Shown one piece after another: positions 53,535 through 61,879 of a DNA stretch of 64,000 bases (position 1 is its first letter; each line of letters opens with the position of its first letter). The notes beneath the pieces were generated by a model. The model ran no database searches. It was not told where the DNA came from and saw only the letters and a list, made by a program, of their open reading frames with translations. This stretch comes from an uncultured Acetatifactor sp. (GTDB taxonomy: Bacteria > Bacillota > Clostridia > Lachnospirales > Lachnospiraceae), in contig CAJUCT010000023.1 in NCBI GenBank assembly GCA_910585015.1, forward strand, positions 1 to 64,000, given 5' to 3'. The translations under genes and the position numbers were made by a program.

Positions 53535-53654
53535 ACAGGGAGGCAGCGGAACTCTTAACAGCAGCCTCCCTGCCAGCGCCTGGAAGAACTACTGGCCGTA
53601 TTTTGGCCGGGAGTTCTTCCGTTGGGAATGGTGCTGGCAGGGAGGCAGCGGAAC
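53535..53654 (+). repeat. Family-1 hairpin element, one full copy and a preceding 3' end
   Basis: A partial 3' end (CAGGGAGGCAGCGGAACTC, 53535-53553) is followed by a full copy (53557-53654). The outer stem is CCTCCCTGCCAGC/GCTGGCAGGGAGG (13 bp, perfect) and the inner stem GGAAGAACT/AGTTCTTCC. The usual ACGCC core is replaced by GGCCGTATTTTGGCC. It ends GCGGAACTCTTAATAGGAG, leading straight into the ribosome site of the next gene. Confidence 0.88.
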
Positions 53655-53673
53655 TCTTAATAGGAGAAATGAC

Positions 53674-55632
53674 ATGGGAGATACAGTAAAAATAACGGAT
53701 TTAAAATGTCCCGGATGCGGCAGCGCCTTGAAGATGCCCGCCGAGGGCGCCAAGAAGGTTCAGTGCGAATATTGCGGCAATGAATACATTATAGATGCGG
53801 GTCAGGAAGCGCCCGGCGCCCGCCGGGCCCCCCAGTGGGATCCGGCGGCAGGTCAGGGGATGCCCGGCGGGCGTCGGATTCCCCGGTGGGAACCGGCGCC
53901 CCAGGAAGGCAAATCGGAGTCGGTGTCCAAGGGTTCCATTGTTGGCTCTATAATCGGTGTGCTCTGTCTGTTTGTCCTGGTGGGAGTCAGAGCCTACTGG
54001 AGGGCACAGGATCGGGAGGCCGCAAGGCAGGCGGCGCAGCGGGAGGTTGTGGAGTCCATGGCGGCGAGTATCAACACATACAATCCCTATACCACGGACA
54101 AAGAAGAGGAGGGCCAGGAAGCCCTTTCCGGCATATTGGAGCAGATGGTTGTCACCGTCTTTGGAAAAGAGGCGGACAGCGTGACGCAGGAGGAACTGGA
54201 TCAGATCCAGTGGATTGCGGATCGAAGTGATTTTGATAATATGTACATTGGCTACAGCTTTGAAAATCCGCTGGAAAACCCTGACGCGCAGCTGGAATGG
54301 CTCACCTTCCCCTCCGGGAGCGACAGGGGCTATTCGGGACTGTATATGTTTGGGGGACTTAAAAAGCTGGATATAAAGGGCTCCCTTTCTCAGTGCGATT
54401 TGCAGGGGCTTTCACTGGAGAGTCTTTCGGCGTCCTTCAGTTCCCTGGCGGACGCGGCCCGGGCTTTGGACGATCCTGCCACCATCCGCCAGCTGTCTCT
54501 GGGCAGTTCGGTAAAAAGTCTGGAGGGGCTGGATCTATTCCCCAATCTGGAGAGTCTCACCATAGATGCCGACGATATGAGCGATGTGAATGAGGTGGTG
54601 GCGCTGGGGCAGCTGAAGTCCCTCACTTTGGAGGATGCGGATGCCATAAGCGACTTCGCCGTTTTTGCTGCCATGGGGAATCTGGAGGAACTTTATATTG
54701 AATCGGAAAATCTGAAATCTTTGGACTTCTTAAAGAGGATGCCCCAGCTGAAAAGCCTCGGTCTCTCCGACGGGGAACTTTTGAGTCTTGACGGAATAGA
54801 GGCGCTGGAGGGTCTTGAGAGGCTTTCGGTGACGGACTGCGGGGAACTGAAAAGTATGGACGCTGTAGCCGCTCTCACGGGGCTTACGGAATTGTCACTG
54901 GAGAAACCCTATAACTGCGAGGAGCCGTCCCTTGCAGGTCTGACCGGGCTTAAGAGACTGACGCTGGACAACTTTGACTCCTGTGCGTTTTTGTCCAAAT
55001 TGACAGAACTGGAGGAACTGACTCTGCGCAGCTGTGACATGCCGTCCAATATTGATCTGTCGGGGCTGACTCAGCTGAAAAGACTGACTTGTACCACTTT
55101 TTATCAGGACAGATCCCTGGCCTTTGTCAAGAATATTTCCTCGCTGGAATATTTGAATCTGGGCGGAATGGTGACATATGAGGATATCTCAGGCATATTT
55201 GCGCTGCCTAACATCCGGGAACTTAAGTTAAGCGGTATGGAGTGTGAGATTGATTTTGACCGGGTGGGAGACAATTCTTCTCTGGAGTCTCTGGAAATGG
55301 CCGGTGTAAGGCTGTATGAGAATGTGAAGGTATACAGTTCGGGGGGAATGACAAGTGTATACTACGATGATGTGTTCCTGGCGGAACATCTGGACTTTTT
55401 CGAGCATTTCCCCAGCCTGAGAAAGCTGGATGTAGCGGACAACGAACTCAAGGATCTGGAATTTGCAGGCAGCCTTGTGAATCTGGAGGAGATAGATTTC
55501 TCGGAGAACTATGTGACGGATATGCATGTGCTGGCCTCGATTCCGTCCCTGCGGCTGGTGAACTGCACGGGGAATCCTATAAGCAATCTGCGGGTTCTGG
55601 ACGAGAACCATGTTCACGTTATAAACGAATAG
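53674..55632 (+). CDS. Zinc-ribbon, membrane-anchored leucine-rich-repeat protein
   Basis: The 652-residue protein starts with a zinc ribbon (CPGCG at about 11 and CEYCG at about 31), a Pro-rich linker and one membrane segment (about 86-107), followed by an extracellular region of leucine-rich repeats (about 200-640; LEGLDLFPNLESLTIDADDM, LKSLDFLKRMPQLKSLGLSD). The repeat style is like internalin or LRR_4. The predicted topology is ribbon inside, LRR outside. The start at 53674 is fixed by AGGAG; the frame continues upstream through the repeat. It follows the SPFH/zinc-ribbon gene and probably works with it, but this is inferred. Confidence 0.8.
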   Translation: MGDTVKITDLKCPGCGSALKMPAEGAKKVQCEYCGNEYIIDAGQEAPGARRAPQWDPAAGQGMPGGRRIPRWEPAPQEGKSESVSKGSIVGSIIGVLCLFVLVGVRAYWRAQDREAARQAAQREVVESMAASINTYNPYTTDKEEEGQEALSGILEQMVVTVFGKEADSVTQEELDQIQWIADRSDFDNMYIGYSFENPLENPDAQLEWLTFPSGSDRGYSGLYMFGGLKKLDIKGSLSQCDLQGLSLESLSASFSSLADAARALDDPATIRQLSLGSSVKSLEGLDLFPNLESLTIDADDMSDVNEVVALGQLKSLTLEDADAISDFAVFAAMGNLEELYIESENLKSLDFLKRMPQLKSLGLSDGELLSLDGIEALEGLERLSVTDCGELKSMDAVAALTGLTELSLEKPYNCEEPSLAGLTGLKRLTLDNFDSCAFLSKLTELEELTLRSCDMPSNIDLSGLTQLKRLTCTTFYQDRSLAFVKNISSLEYLNLGGMVTYEDISGIFALPNIRELKLSGMECEIDFDRVGDNSSLESLEMAGVRLYENVKVYSSGGMTSVYYDDVFLAEHLDFFEHFPSLRKLDVADNELKDLEFAGSLVNLEEIDFSENYVTDMHVLASIPSLRLVNCTGNPISNLRVLDENHVHVINE

Positions 55633-55662
55633 TCATACAACGAAAAGAGGAGAATGATTTTT

Positions 55663-56448
55663 ATGAAAACGGAGATGACAAAGGATTTAAAGAAAAGGGT
55701 TGATAAGTACGGGAGTGTGCTGGCGGCTTTCAGATCTCAGGGCGGTGGCGGAAAGGGACTGATGGCGGGCGGTATCATGCTGCTTGTCTGCGGCGTATTG
55801 TTTGGGGGGCTGCTGATGTTTGTGAAAGTGGTTGGCGGTATTGTAGTTTTTGCCGTTTTTGCCTTTCCCGGGCTGGCCATGTTTGTGCCGGGTATGGTGC
55901 TGGATAAAAATAGGCAGGCGGGCTATCTGGAGTATTATCAGAAACAGACGGGGTATAGTTTGGAGGAACTGCGGGAGGCCGACCGGGAACTGCTGAGTCC
56001 GGATGCGGTGAAAGTCATAAGCAAGACCAACAGATCGGCCGGGAAACAGGAGACGGTGTTTTTTATCACGCCGCACTATTTCCTGTCTATCTGGCCGATT
56101 TACGGATGTTATCTGCGAAAGCTGGATGACATTGTGGCGGCTTTTTACTCCAATGAGATTCCCGGGATTAACGGATATCGTCAGAATCTGTTTATCATAA
56201 CGCGGCAGGACGCGCAGAATAAGGGGCGTAAGAATGAATATACCGGGAAACAGTATGGGGGATTTGAGAACGGACAATTGACCGATCTGAAAAACTGCCG
56301 GGAGATCTGTGACGAGGCCCTGAGTGAGATGGCGGCCAGGGCGCCCCATATTATTACCAGCCAGTATATTGTTGTGAAAGGCGTCAAGTATAATCTGCTC
56401 AGCATGGAGGACTGGCAGAGGGATTGGGCGTATATTCTGGAGGAATAA
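55663..56448 (+). CDS. Small membrane protein of unknown function
   Basis: The 261-residue protein has two adjacent membrane segments (about 30-50 and 55-75, GLMAGGIMLLVCGVLFGGLL then VGGIVVFAVFAFPGLAMFVP) and a soluble ~180-residue C-terminal region with Tyr-rich stretches. No domain was recognised. GAGGAG lies 10 bases before the ATG at 55663; an earlier ATG at 55654 is too close to that site. The glf gene starts 5 bases after its stop, so it is co-transcribed with glf and probably with the LRR gene. Confidence 0.65.
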   Translation: MKTEMTKDLKKRVDKYGSVLAAFRSQGGGGKGLMAGGIMLLVCGVLFGGLLMFVKVVGGIVVFAVFAFPGLAMFVPGMVLDKNRQAGYLEYYQKQTGYSLEELREADRELLSPDAVKVISKTNRSAGKQETVFFITPHYFLSIWPIYGCYLRKLDDIVAAFYSNEIPGINGYRQNLFIITRQDAQNKGRKNEYTGKQYGGFENGQLTDLKNCREICDEALSEMAARAPHIITSQYIVVKGVKYNLLSMEDWQRDWAYILEE

Positions 56449-56453
56449 ATAGT

Positions 56454-57575
56454 ATGCATTATGATTATCTGGTAGTGGGATCGGGCCTGTACGGCTCGAT
56501 CTTTGCCCATGAGGCCAAGACTCGGGGCAAGTCGGTTCTGGTGGTGGACAAGCGGCCCCATGTGGCGGGCAATATCTATACGGAAAAGATGGAGGGAATC
56601 CCGGTTCACAAATACGGAGCCCATATTTTTCACACCAACAATGAGCGTGTGTGGAATTATATTACGCAGTTCGCGCAGTTCAACCGCTTCACCAATTCCC
56701 CGGTGGCAAATTATAAAGGGGAATTATATTCCCTGCCCTTCAACATGTATACCTTTAACAAAATGTGGGGTGTGACAACGCCCCAGGAAGCGGCGGCCAA
56801 GATAGAGGAGCAAAAAAGGGAGGCGGCTATCACGGAGCCTGCGAACCTGGAAGAGCAGGCCGTTTCCCTGGTGGGACGGGATATCTTTGAGAAGCTGGTG
56901 AAGGGCTACACAGAGAAACAATGGGGGCGAGACTGTAAGGAACTTCCGGCATTTATTATCAAGCGGCTGCCGGTGCGGCTTACTTTTGATAACAATTATT
57001 TCAATGCCCTGTACCAGGGAATCCCCATAGGCGGCTATACCCGGCTGGTAGAAAATCTGCTGGAGGGAATCGAGGTGCGCCTGTGTACGGATTATCTGGA
57101 GCACCGGGAGGAACTTGACGCTCTGGCGGATAAGGTGGTCTACACCGGGCCCATAGACGGGTTCTATGACTATCGGCTGGGAGCGCTGGAATACCGCTCT
57201 GTGTACTTTGAGACGGAGGTGCTGGACCTGCCCAACTTCCAGGGCAACGCGGCAGTGAATTACACGGACCGGGAGACCCCCTGGACCCGGATTATCGAGC
57301 ACAAGTGGTTCGTATTTGGGAAAGACGAGGAGGGCAGAGAGTTTCCCAAGACAGTGATCAGCCGGGAGTACAGCTTAGAGTGGAAGCCGGGGGATGAACC
57401 CTATTATCCTGTGAACGATGAGAGAAACAGTTTACTGTACAGGGAATACAGAAAGCTGGCCGATGAGGAGAAGAAGGTGATTTTCGGCGGAAGGCTGGGG
57501 GAGTACAGGTACTACGATATGGACGCGGTGATTGCGGCGGCGCTGGAATTGTGTGACAGAGAACTGCAGGCGTAA
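56454..57575 (+). CDS. glf: UDP-galactopyranose mutase
   Basis: Glf interconverts UDP-galactopyranose and UDP-galactofuranose, the donor for galactofuranose in surface glycans. It is an FAD enzyme that needs a reduced flavin. The 373 residues have the FAD motif VVGSGLYGS at the start, YGAHIFHTNNERVWNYI (about 61-77), the mobile loop region and a C-terminal RLGEYRYYDMD (about 350). The start at 56454 uses GGAGGAATAA, which overlaps the end of the previous gene. No other galactofuranose gene is present. Confidence 0.95.
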   Translation: MHYDYLVVGSGLYGSIFAHEAKTRGKSVLVVDKRPHVAGNIYTEKMEGIPVHKYGAHIFHTNNERVWNYITQFAQFNRFTNSPVANYKGELYSLPFNMYTFNKMWGVTTPQEAAAKIEEQKREAAITEPANLEEQAVSLVGRDIFEKLVKGYTEKQWGRDCKELPAFIIKRLPVRLTFDNNYFNALYQGIPIGGYTRLVENLLEGIEVRLCTDYLEHREELDALADKVVYTGPIDGFYDYRLGALEYRSVYFETEVLDLPNFQGNAAVNYTDRETPWTRIIEHKWFVFGKDEEGREFPKTVISREYSLEWKPGDEPYYPVNDERNSLLYREYRKLADEEKKVIFGGRLGEYRYYDMDAVIAAALELCDRELQA

Positions 57576-57576
57576 A

Positions 57577-57609
57577 AAAACCTCGGAAAGGTAATCTTTC
57601 CGAGGTTTT
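57577..57609. terminator. Bidirectional terminator between glf and tRNA-Thr
   Basis: AAAACCTCGGAAAG pairs with CTTTCCGAGGTTTT around GTAAT. The A-run and T-run flanks suit both the plus-strand glf and the minus-strand tRNA gene. Confidence 0.85.
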
Positions 57610-57610
57610 C

Positions 57611-57683
57611 AGCTGAAAATGGGACTCGAACCCACGACCCCTTCATTACGAGTGAAGTGCTCTACCAACTGAGCTATTTCAGC
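57611..57683 (-). tRNA. tRNA-Thr (anticodon CGT)
   Basis: On the minus strand, a 73-base cloverleaf has acceptor stem GCTGAAA/TTTCAGC, anticodon stem CTTCA/TGAAG around loop CTCGTAA (anticodon CGT), T loop TTCGAGT and discriminator T. CCA is not encoded. Confidence 0.93.
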
Positions 57684-57841
57684 ACTGCTATTTATTATAG
57701 CGGGTAATGAGGAAAAATGCAACCTTTATTTTCAGAAATTTACAAATTGAGAAGGGACTTTTCTGCTTTACAGGACTAAAATATTCAAGTATAATACAAA
57801 GGGTAGTGTATAAGCATTTTGTGAGAGTGAGGAAAGTACAT

Positions 57842-59575
57842 ATGAAACAATTAATGTTAGGAAACAAGGCGCTGGCCCGGGGCCTGTATGAGGCGGGCTG
57901 CTGTGTGGTATCCAGTTATCCCGGCACCCCCAGCACGGAGGTGACCGAGGAAGCCGCCAAATATGATGAGATCTATTGCGAGTGGGCTCCCAACGAGAAG
58001 GTTGCCATGGAGGTGGCTTTTGGAGCCTGTCTGGCGGGCAGGCGGGCTTTCTGCGGCATGAAACATGTGGGGCTGAATGTGGCGGCGGATCCCCTTTTCA
58101 CCTGTTCCTATACCGGTGTGAACGCGGGGCTGGTGATCTGTGTGGCGGATGACGCGGGAATGCACTCCTCCCAGAACGAGCAGGACAGCCGCCATCATGC
58201 CATCGCCTCCAAGGTTCCCATGCTGGAACCTGCGGACTCCGACGAGGCATACCGGTTTGCCAAGCTGGCCTTTGCCATCAGCGAGGAGTTTGACACGCCG
58301 GTTATTATCAAGATGTGTACCAGGGTGGCCCATTCCCAGAGCGTGGTGGATACGGGAGAGCGGGTGGTGCCAGAGATAAAGCCCTATGAAAAAAATATTG
58401 CGAAATATGTGATGATGCCCGGTAATGCCATACGGCGCCATCCCTTTGTGGAAGAGCGTACCCGCAGACTCATCGCCTACGAGGAGACAGCGGAGGTCAA
58501 CCGGGTGGAGATGGGGGACACCGGGCTGGGAATTATCACTTCCTCCACCAGCTATCAGTATGTCAAGGAGGTTTTCGGCAATAAGGCGTCCATCTTAAAG
58601 ATCGGTATGGTCAATCCCCTGCCCCGGCAGCTGATTCTGGATTTTGCCGCCAGGGTGGACAAGCTGGCCATTGTGGAAGAACTGGATCCCATTATTGAGA
58701 ATCATTGCAGACAGCTGGGACTGGAAGTTACGGGCAAGGATGTTTTTCCCATGGAGGGCGAGTATTCCCAGAATCTGGTGGCAGAGAAGCTGGGGGTGTC
58801 CGTTTCCCCGGTAAAAAGTCTGGAGGAGGCGCTGCCAGGCAGACCCCCTGTCATGTGTTCGGGCTGTCCTCACAGGGGCTTGTTCTACACCTTGAAGCAG
58901 AATAAATGTACGGTATTGGGGGACATCGGCTGCTATACCCTGGGGGCGGTGGCTCCTTTGAGCGCCATGGACGTGACCCTGTGCATGGGCGCTTCCATCA
59001 GTTCCATCCATGGCTTTAACAAGGCTTTGGGGCAGGAGAGCGAGGGTAAGACCGTGGCGGTGATAGGGGATTCCACCTTCATGCATTCCGGCATGACGGG
59101 CCTGGCCAATATAGCCTATAACCAGAGCAATTCCACGGTGATTATTCTGGACAACTCTATCACAGGCATGACAGGGCACCAGCAGAATCCTACCACCGGT
59201 TACAATATCAAGGGGGATCCGGCGGGCAAAATCAATCTGGAGGAACTGTGCCGCGCCATGGGCTTTAACCGGGTGACGGTGGTGGACCCTTATGATCTGG
59301 CGGAGTGTGACAGAGTATTGAAGCAGGAACTGGCGGCGGAGGAACCCTCCGTTATTATCAGCCGCAGGCCCTGTGTACTGCTTAAATATGTGAAGCATGA
59401 GAAGCCCCTGAAGGTGGACTGTGACAAATGTGTGGGCTGTAAGTCCTGTATGCGTCTGGGCTGTCCGTCCATCAGCATCAGGAACGGCAAGGCTGTAATA
59501 GATTCCACTTTGTGCGTGGGCTGCGGTGTGTGTAAGCAGCTGTGCAAGTTCGGCGCGCTGGAGTCTCAGGAGTAA
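57842..59575 (+). CDS. iorA: Indolepyruvate:ferredoxin oxidoreductase, alpha subunit
   Basis: IorA, with IorB, converts aryl-pyruvates (from Trp, Phe, Tyr) to aryl-acetyl-CoA, passing electrons to ferredoxin. The 577 residues start MKQLMLGNKALARGLYEAGC, with TPP-domain text (SGCPHRGLFYTLK about 340; GDSTFMHSGMTGL about 405) and end with a two-cluster ferredoxin domain (CDKCVGCKSCMRLGC and CVGCGVCKQLC). I start at 57842 (GAGGAAAGTACAT upstream), not at the longer frame from 57707, which overlaps the tRNA promoter region. iorB follows, with a family-2 repeat in between, and paaK after that. Confidence 0.95.
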   Translation: MKQLMLGNKALARGLYEAGCCVVSSYPGTPSTEVTEEAAKYDEIYCEWAPNEKVAMEVAFGACLAGRRAFCGMKHVGLNVAADPLFTCSYTGVNAGLVICVADDAGMHSSQNEQDSRHHAIASKVPMLEPADSDEAYRFAKLAFAISEEFDTPVIIKMCTRVAHSQSVVDTGERVVPEIKPYEKNIAKYVMMPGNAIRRHPFVEERTRRLIAYEETAEVNRVEMGDTGLGIITSSTSYQYVKEVFGNKASILKIGMVNPLPRQLILDFAARVDKLAIVEELDPIIENHCRQLGLEVTGKDVFPMEGEYSQNLVAEKLGVSVSPVKSLEEALPGRPPVMCSGCPHRGLFYTLKQNKCTVLGDIGCYTLGAVAPLSAMDVTLCMGASISSIHGFNKALGQESEGKTVAVIGDSTFMHSGMTGLANIAYNQSNSTVIILDNSITGMTGHQQNPTTGYNIKGDPAGKINLEELCRAMGFNRVTVVDPYDLAECDRVLKQELAAEEPSVIISRRPCVLLKYVKHEKPLKVDCDKCVGCKSCMRLGCPSISIRNGKAVIDSTLCVGCGVCKQLCKFGALESQE

Positions 59576-59629
59576 TAAAGTTCCAAACATCCAAAACTCA
59601 TTGGTGTAATAAAACAGGTGTGGCGGGAG

Positions 59630-59705
59630 TTTGGATGTTGTACATCCAAATACGTATTAACGCAGTATCACAGGCACGGCCTGGGATATGCAGGAAAGAG
59701 GTAAG
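59630..59705 (+). repeat. Family-2 structured repeat providing the iorB ribosome site
   Basis: The full 76-base unit: hairpin 1 TTTGGATG/CATCCAAA, spacer TACGTATTAACGCA, second hairpin (CACAGGCACGGCCTGGG region), end GCAGGAAAGAGGTAAG. The iorB ATG begins 2 bases after the unit, so the AGGAAAGAGG inside it is the only ribosome site for iorB. Confidence 0.85.
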
Positions 59706-59706
59706 T

Positions 59707-60282
59707 ATGACAAAAAATATTATGATTGTAGGCGTGGGGGGCCAAGGCTCCCTGCTGGCCAGCAAACTGCTGGGTCATCTGTTATTGACAGAAGGGTATG
59801 ACGTAAAAGTGTCTGAAGTACACGGTATGAGCCAGCGGGGCGGCAGTGTGGTGACTTATGTGCGTTTCGGGGAAAAGGTGTATTCCCCCATTATCGACAG
59901 GGGGCAGGCGGACTATATCGTGTCCTTTGAAAAGTTGGAAGCCGCCCGCTATGTGGAGTATTTAAAGTCTGACGGGCGAATTGTGACAAACACCCAGGAG
60001 ATTGATCCCATGCCGGTGATAACGGGAGCTGCGCAGTACCCGGCGGATCTGGTGAATAAGCTGGAAAAGCTGGGGATTGCGGTGGATGCTATGGATTGTC
60101 TGGCATTAGCGGAGCAGGCGGGTTCCCCCAAGGCGGTAAACATCGTGCTGATGGGCAGACTTTCCAAGTATTTTGACATTCCCGTGGAAAAATGGGAGAA
60201 GGCTATAGAGGACTGTGTTCCGGCTAAATTTCTGGAACTGAACAAAAAAGCTTTTGCCCTGGGGCGGGACTATGCGGCATAG
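59707..60282 (+). CDS. iorB: Indolepyruvate:ferredoxin oxidoreductase, beta subunit
   Basis: The 191-residue subunit matches the gamma-domain fold of 2-oxoacid:ferredoxin oxidoreductases (IMIVGVGGQGSLLASKLLG, SEVHGMSQRGGSVVTYVRFG). It completes the IorAB enzyme. The ATG at 59707 is preferred; the open frame extends back to 59542, but that part is the repeat and would not be translated from a better site. It forms an operon with iorA (131-base gap) and probably paaK (143-base gap). Confidence 0.94.
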   Translation: MTKNIMIVGVGGQGSLLASKLLGHLLLTEGYDVKVSEVHGMSQRGGSVVTYVRFGEKVYSPIIDRGQADYIVSFEKLEAARYVEYLKSDGRIVTNTQEIDPMPVITGAAQYPADLVNKLEKLGIAVDAMDCLALAEQAGSPKAVNIVLMGRLSKYFDIPVEKWEKAIEDCVPAKFLELNKKAFALGRDYAA

Positions 60283-60425
60283 ATGTATGCCGAATCACAG
60301 AGTTTTATAAACAGCATTAGCAATTTATCAAGCAGCGGCCATGTTGCGAACGGTAGCCTATTTGCCGGGAAATGCCCTGCAGGGAAATTGAAAAAGCATA
60401 ATTAGCAGACAGGAGAGAAGAGAAG

Positions 60426-61730
60426 ATGGGAAATTATTATCAGCCGGAGATTGAGACAATGCCGCTCCCGCAGCTGCAGGCCCTGCAGAGCGAGAGGCTG
60501 GTGGCACAGGTGAAGCATGTGTATGAGAACGTGGAGTTTTATCGAGACAGGATGGATGCGGCCGGGGTGAAGCCGGAGGATATCCATGGCATCTGTGATC
60601 TGCACAAACTGCCCTTTGTCACCAAGGATGATCTGCGGGATCAGTATCCCTATGGGCTGCTGGGAGTGCCGCTGTCGGAGTGTGTGCGCATCCAGTCCAC
60701 CAGCGGCACCACGGGACGCAGGGTGGTGGCTTTCTACACCCAGGAGGATATTGACCTGTGGGATGACTGCTGTGCCCGGGCCATTGTGGCGGCGGGAGGT
60801 ACCAGAGAGGATGTGTGTCACGTATGCTATGGCTATGGCTTGTTCACGGGAGGTCCCGGATTAAACGGCGGCTCCCACAAGGTGGGTTGTCTGACGCTGC
60901 CCATGTCCTCCGGCAACACGGAGCGTCAGCTGCAGTTTATGACGGATCTGGGATCCACCATTATCTGCTGTACCCCTTCCTATGCGGCCAACCTGGGGGA
61001 GGCCATCAACGAGAGAGGACTGCGGGATAAGATCAAGCTGAAAGCCGGTATCTTCGGCGCGGAGCCTTGGACGGAGGAGATGCGCCATAATATTGAGGAA
61101 TCCCTGGGCATCAAGGCATATGACATCTATGGGCTGACAGAGATTTCCGGTCCAGGCGTGTCCTTTGAGTGCGAGGAGCAGGCGGGTATGCATGTGCAGG
61201 AGGATCATTTCATTCCTGAAATCATCGATCCTGAGACGGGGGAGGTGCTGCCTGAGGGAGAGGTGGGCGAGTTGGTATTTACCTGTATCACCAAGAAAGC
61301 TTTCCCGCTGCTGCGCTACCGTACCAGGGATTTGTGCTATTTGACCAGAAAGAAATGCTCCTGCGGCCGCACCCACATCCGTATGCACAAGCCCATGGGC
61401 AGAAGCGACGATATGATGGTAGTCAAAGGCGTCAACGTATGGCCCTCACAGATCGAGGCAGTGCTGCTGAACCAGGGCTATCAGGCCAACTATCAGATTC
61501 TGGTGGACCGTGTCGGCAACAATGACACCATCGAGGTACAGGTGGAGTTGACCCCGGAGATGGCGGAGAATCCCACCATGACTATTGAGCAGAGGGAGAA
61601 AAAGATCGTGGCCGGTCTGAAGTCCATGCTGGGTATTAAAGTGGATGTGAAGGTGGTGGAACCCAAGACCATCACCCGGAGCGAGGGCAAGGCCGTCAGA
61701 GTTATTGACAAGAGGGAACTGTATCAGTAA
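60426..61730 (+). CDS. paaK: Phenylacetate-CoA ligase
   Basis: A 434-residue AMP-forming ligase that interconverts aryl-acetates and their CoA thioesters. Motifs: STSGTTGRRV (about 93-102), YDIYGLTEISGPGVS (about 235-249) and the C-terminal hinge YRTRDLC and GRSDDMMVVKGVNVWP. Its place behind iorA-iorB indicates it captures energy from aryl-acetyl-CoA made by IorAB, giving ATP and indoleacetate or phenylacetate, as in other amino-acid fermenting anaerobes. CAGGAGAGAAGAAG precedes the ATG. Confidence 0.93.
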   Translation: MGNYYQPEIETMPLPQLQALQSERLVAQVKHVYENVEFYRDRMDAAGVKPEDIHGICDLHKLPFVTKDDLRDQYPYGLLGVPLSECVRIQSTSGTTGRRVVAFYTQEDIDLWDDCCARAIVAAGGTREDVCHVCYGYGLFTGGPGLNGGSHKVGCLTLPMSSGNTERQLQFMTDLGSTIICCTPSYAANLGEAINERGLRDKIKLKAGIFGAEPWTEEMRHNIEESLGIKAYDIYGLTEISGPGVSFECEEQAGMHVQEDHFIPEIIDPETGEVLPEGEVGELVFTCITKKAFPLLRYRTRDLCYLTRKKCSCGRTHIRMHKPMGRSDDMMVVKGVNVWPSQIEAVLLNQGYQANYQILVDRVGNNDTIEVQVELTPEMAENPTMTIEQREKKIVAGLKSMLGIKVDVKVVEPKTITRSEGKAVRVIDKRELYQ

Positions 61731-61804
61731 GGGAGCGGTGCGGACAAGGCGCTTGCACAAGACTTTGTCAGTAAGTTCCTGCCATATGGAAATGAGGAAA
61801 GAAT

Positions 61805-61876
61805 ATGGTTGCGATGCATGGCTGGATCACGTTAAGGGAAACATACAGGGTGGCGGATGAGGACGACCTGGAGTGA
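61805..61876 (+). pseudogene. Truncated Imm7-like immunity protein start
   Basis: A 23-codon frame (MVAMHGWITLRETYRVADED then DLE and a stop) follows GAGGAAAGAAT. The HGWITLRETY opening resembles the N-terminus of Imm7-type immunity proteins, which protect against polymorphic toxins. The frame ends after the acidic DEDDLE stretch and the rest of the protein is absent, so this is probably a remnant. It is too short to be sure. Confidence 0.35.
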
Positions 61877-61879
61877 TAT

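Noticed and set aside
60283..60425. Family-1 element before paaK
   Set aside because: AACAGCA occurs, but the matching arms, the core and the GCGGAAC end are missing, so it was not counted.
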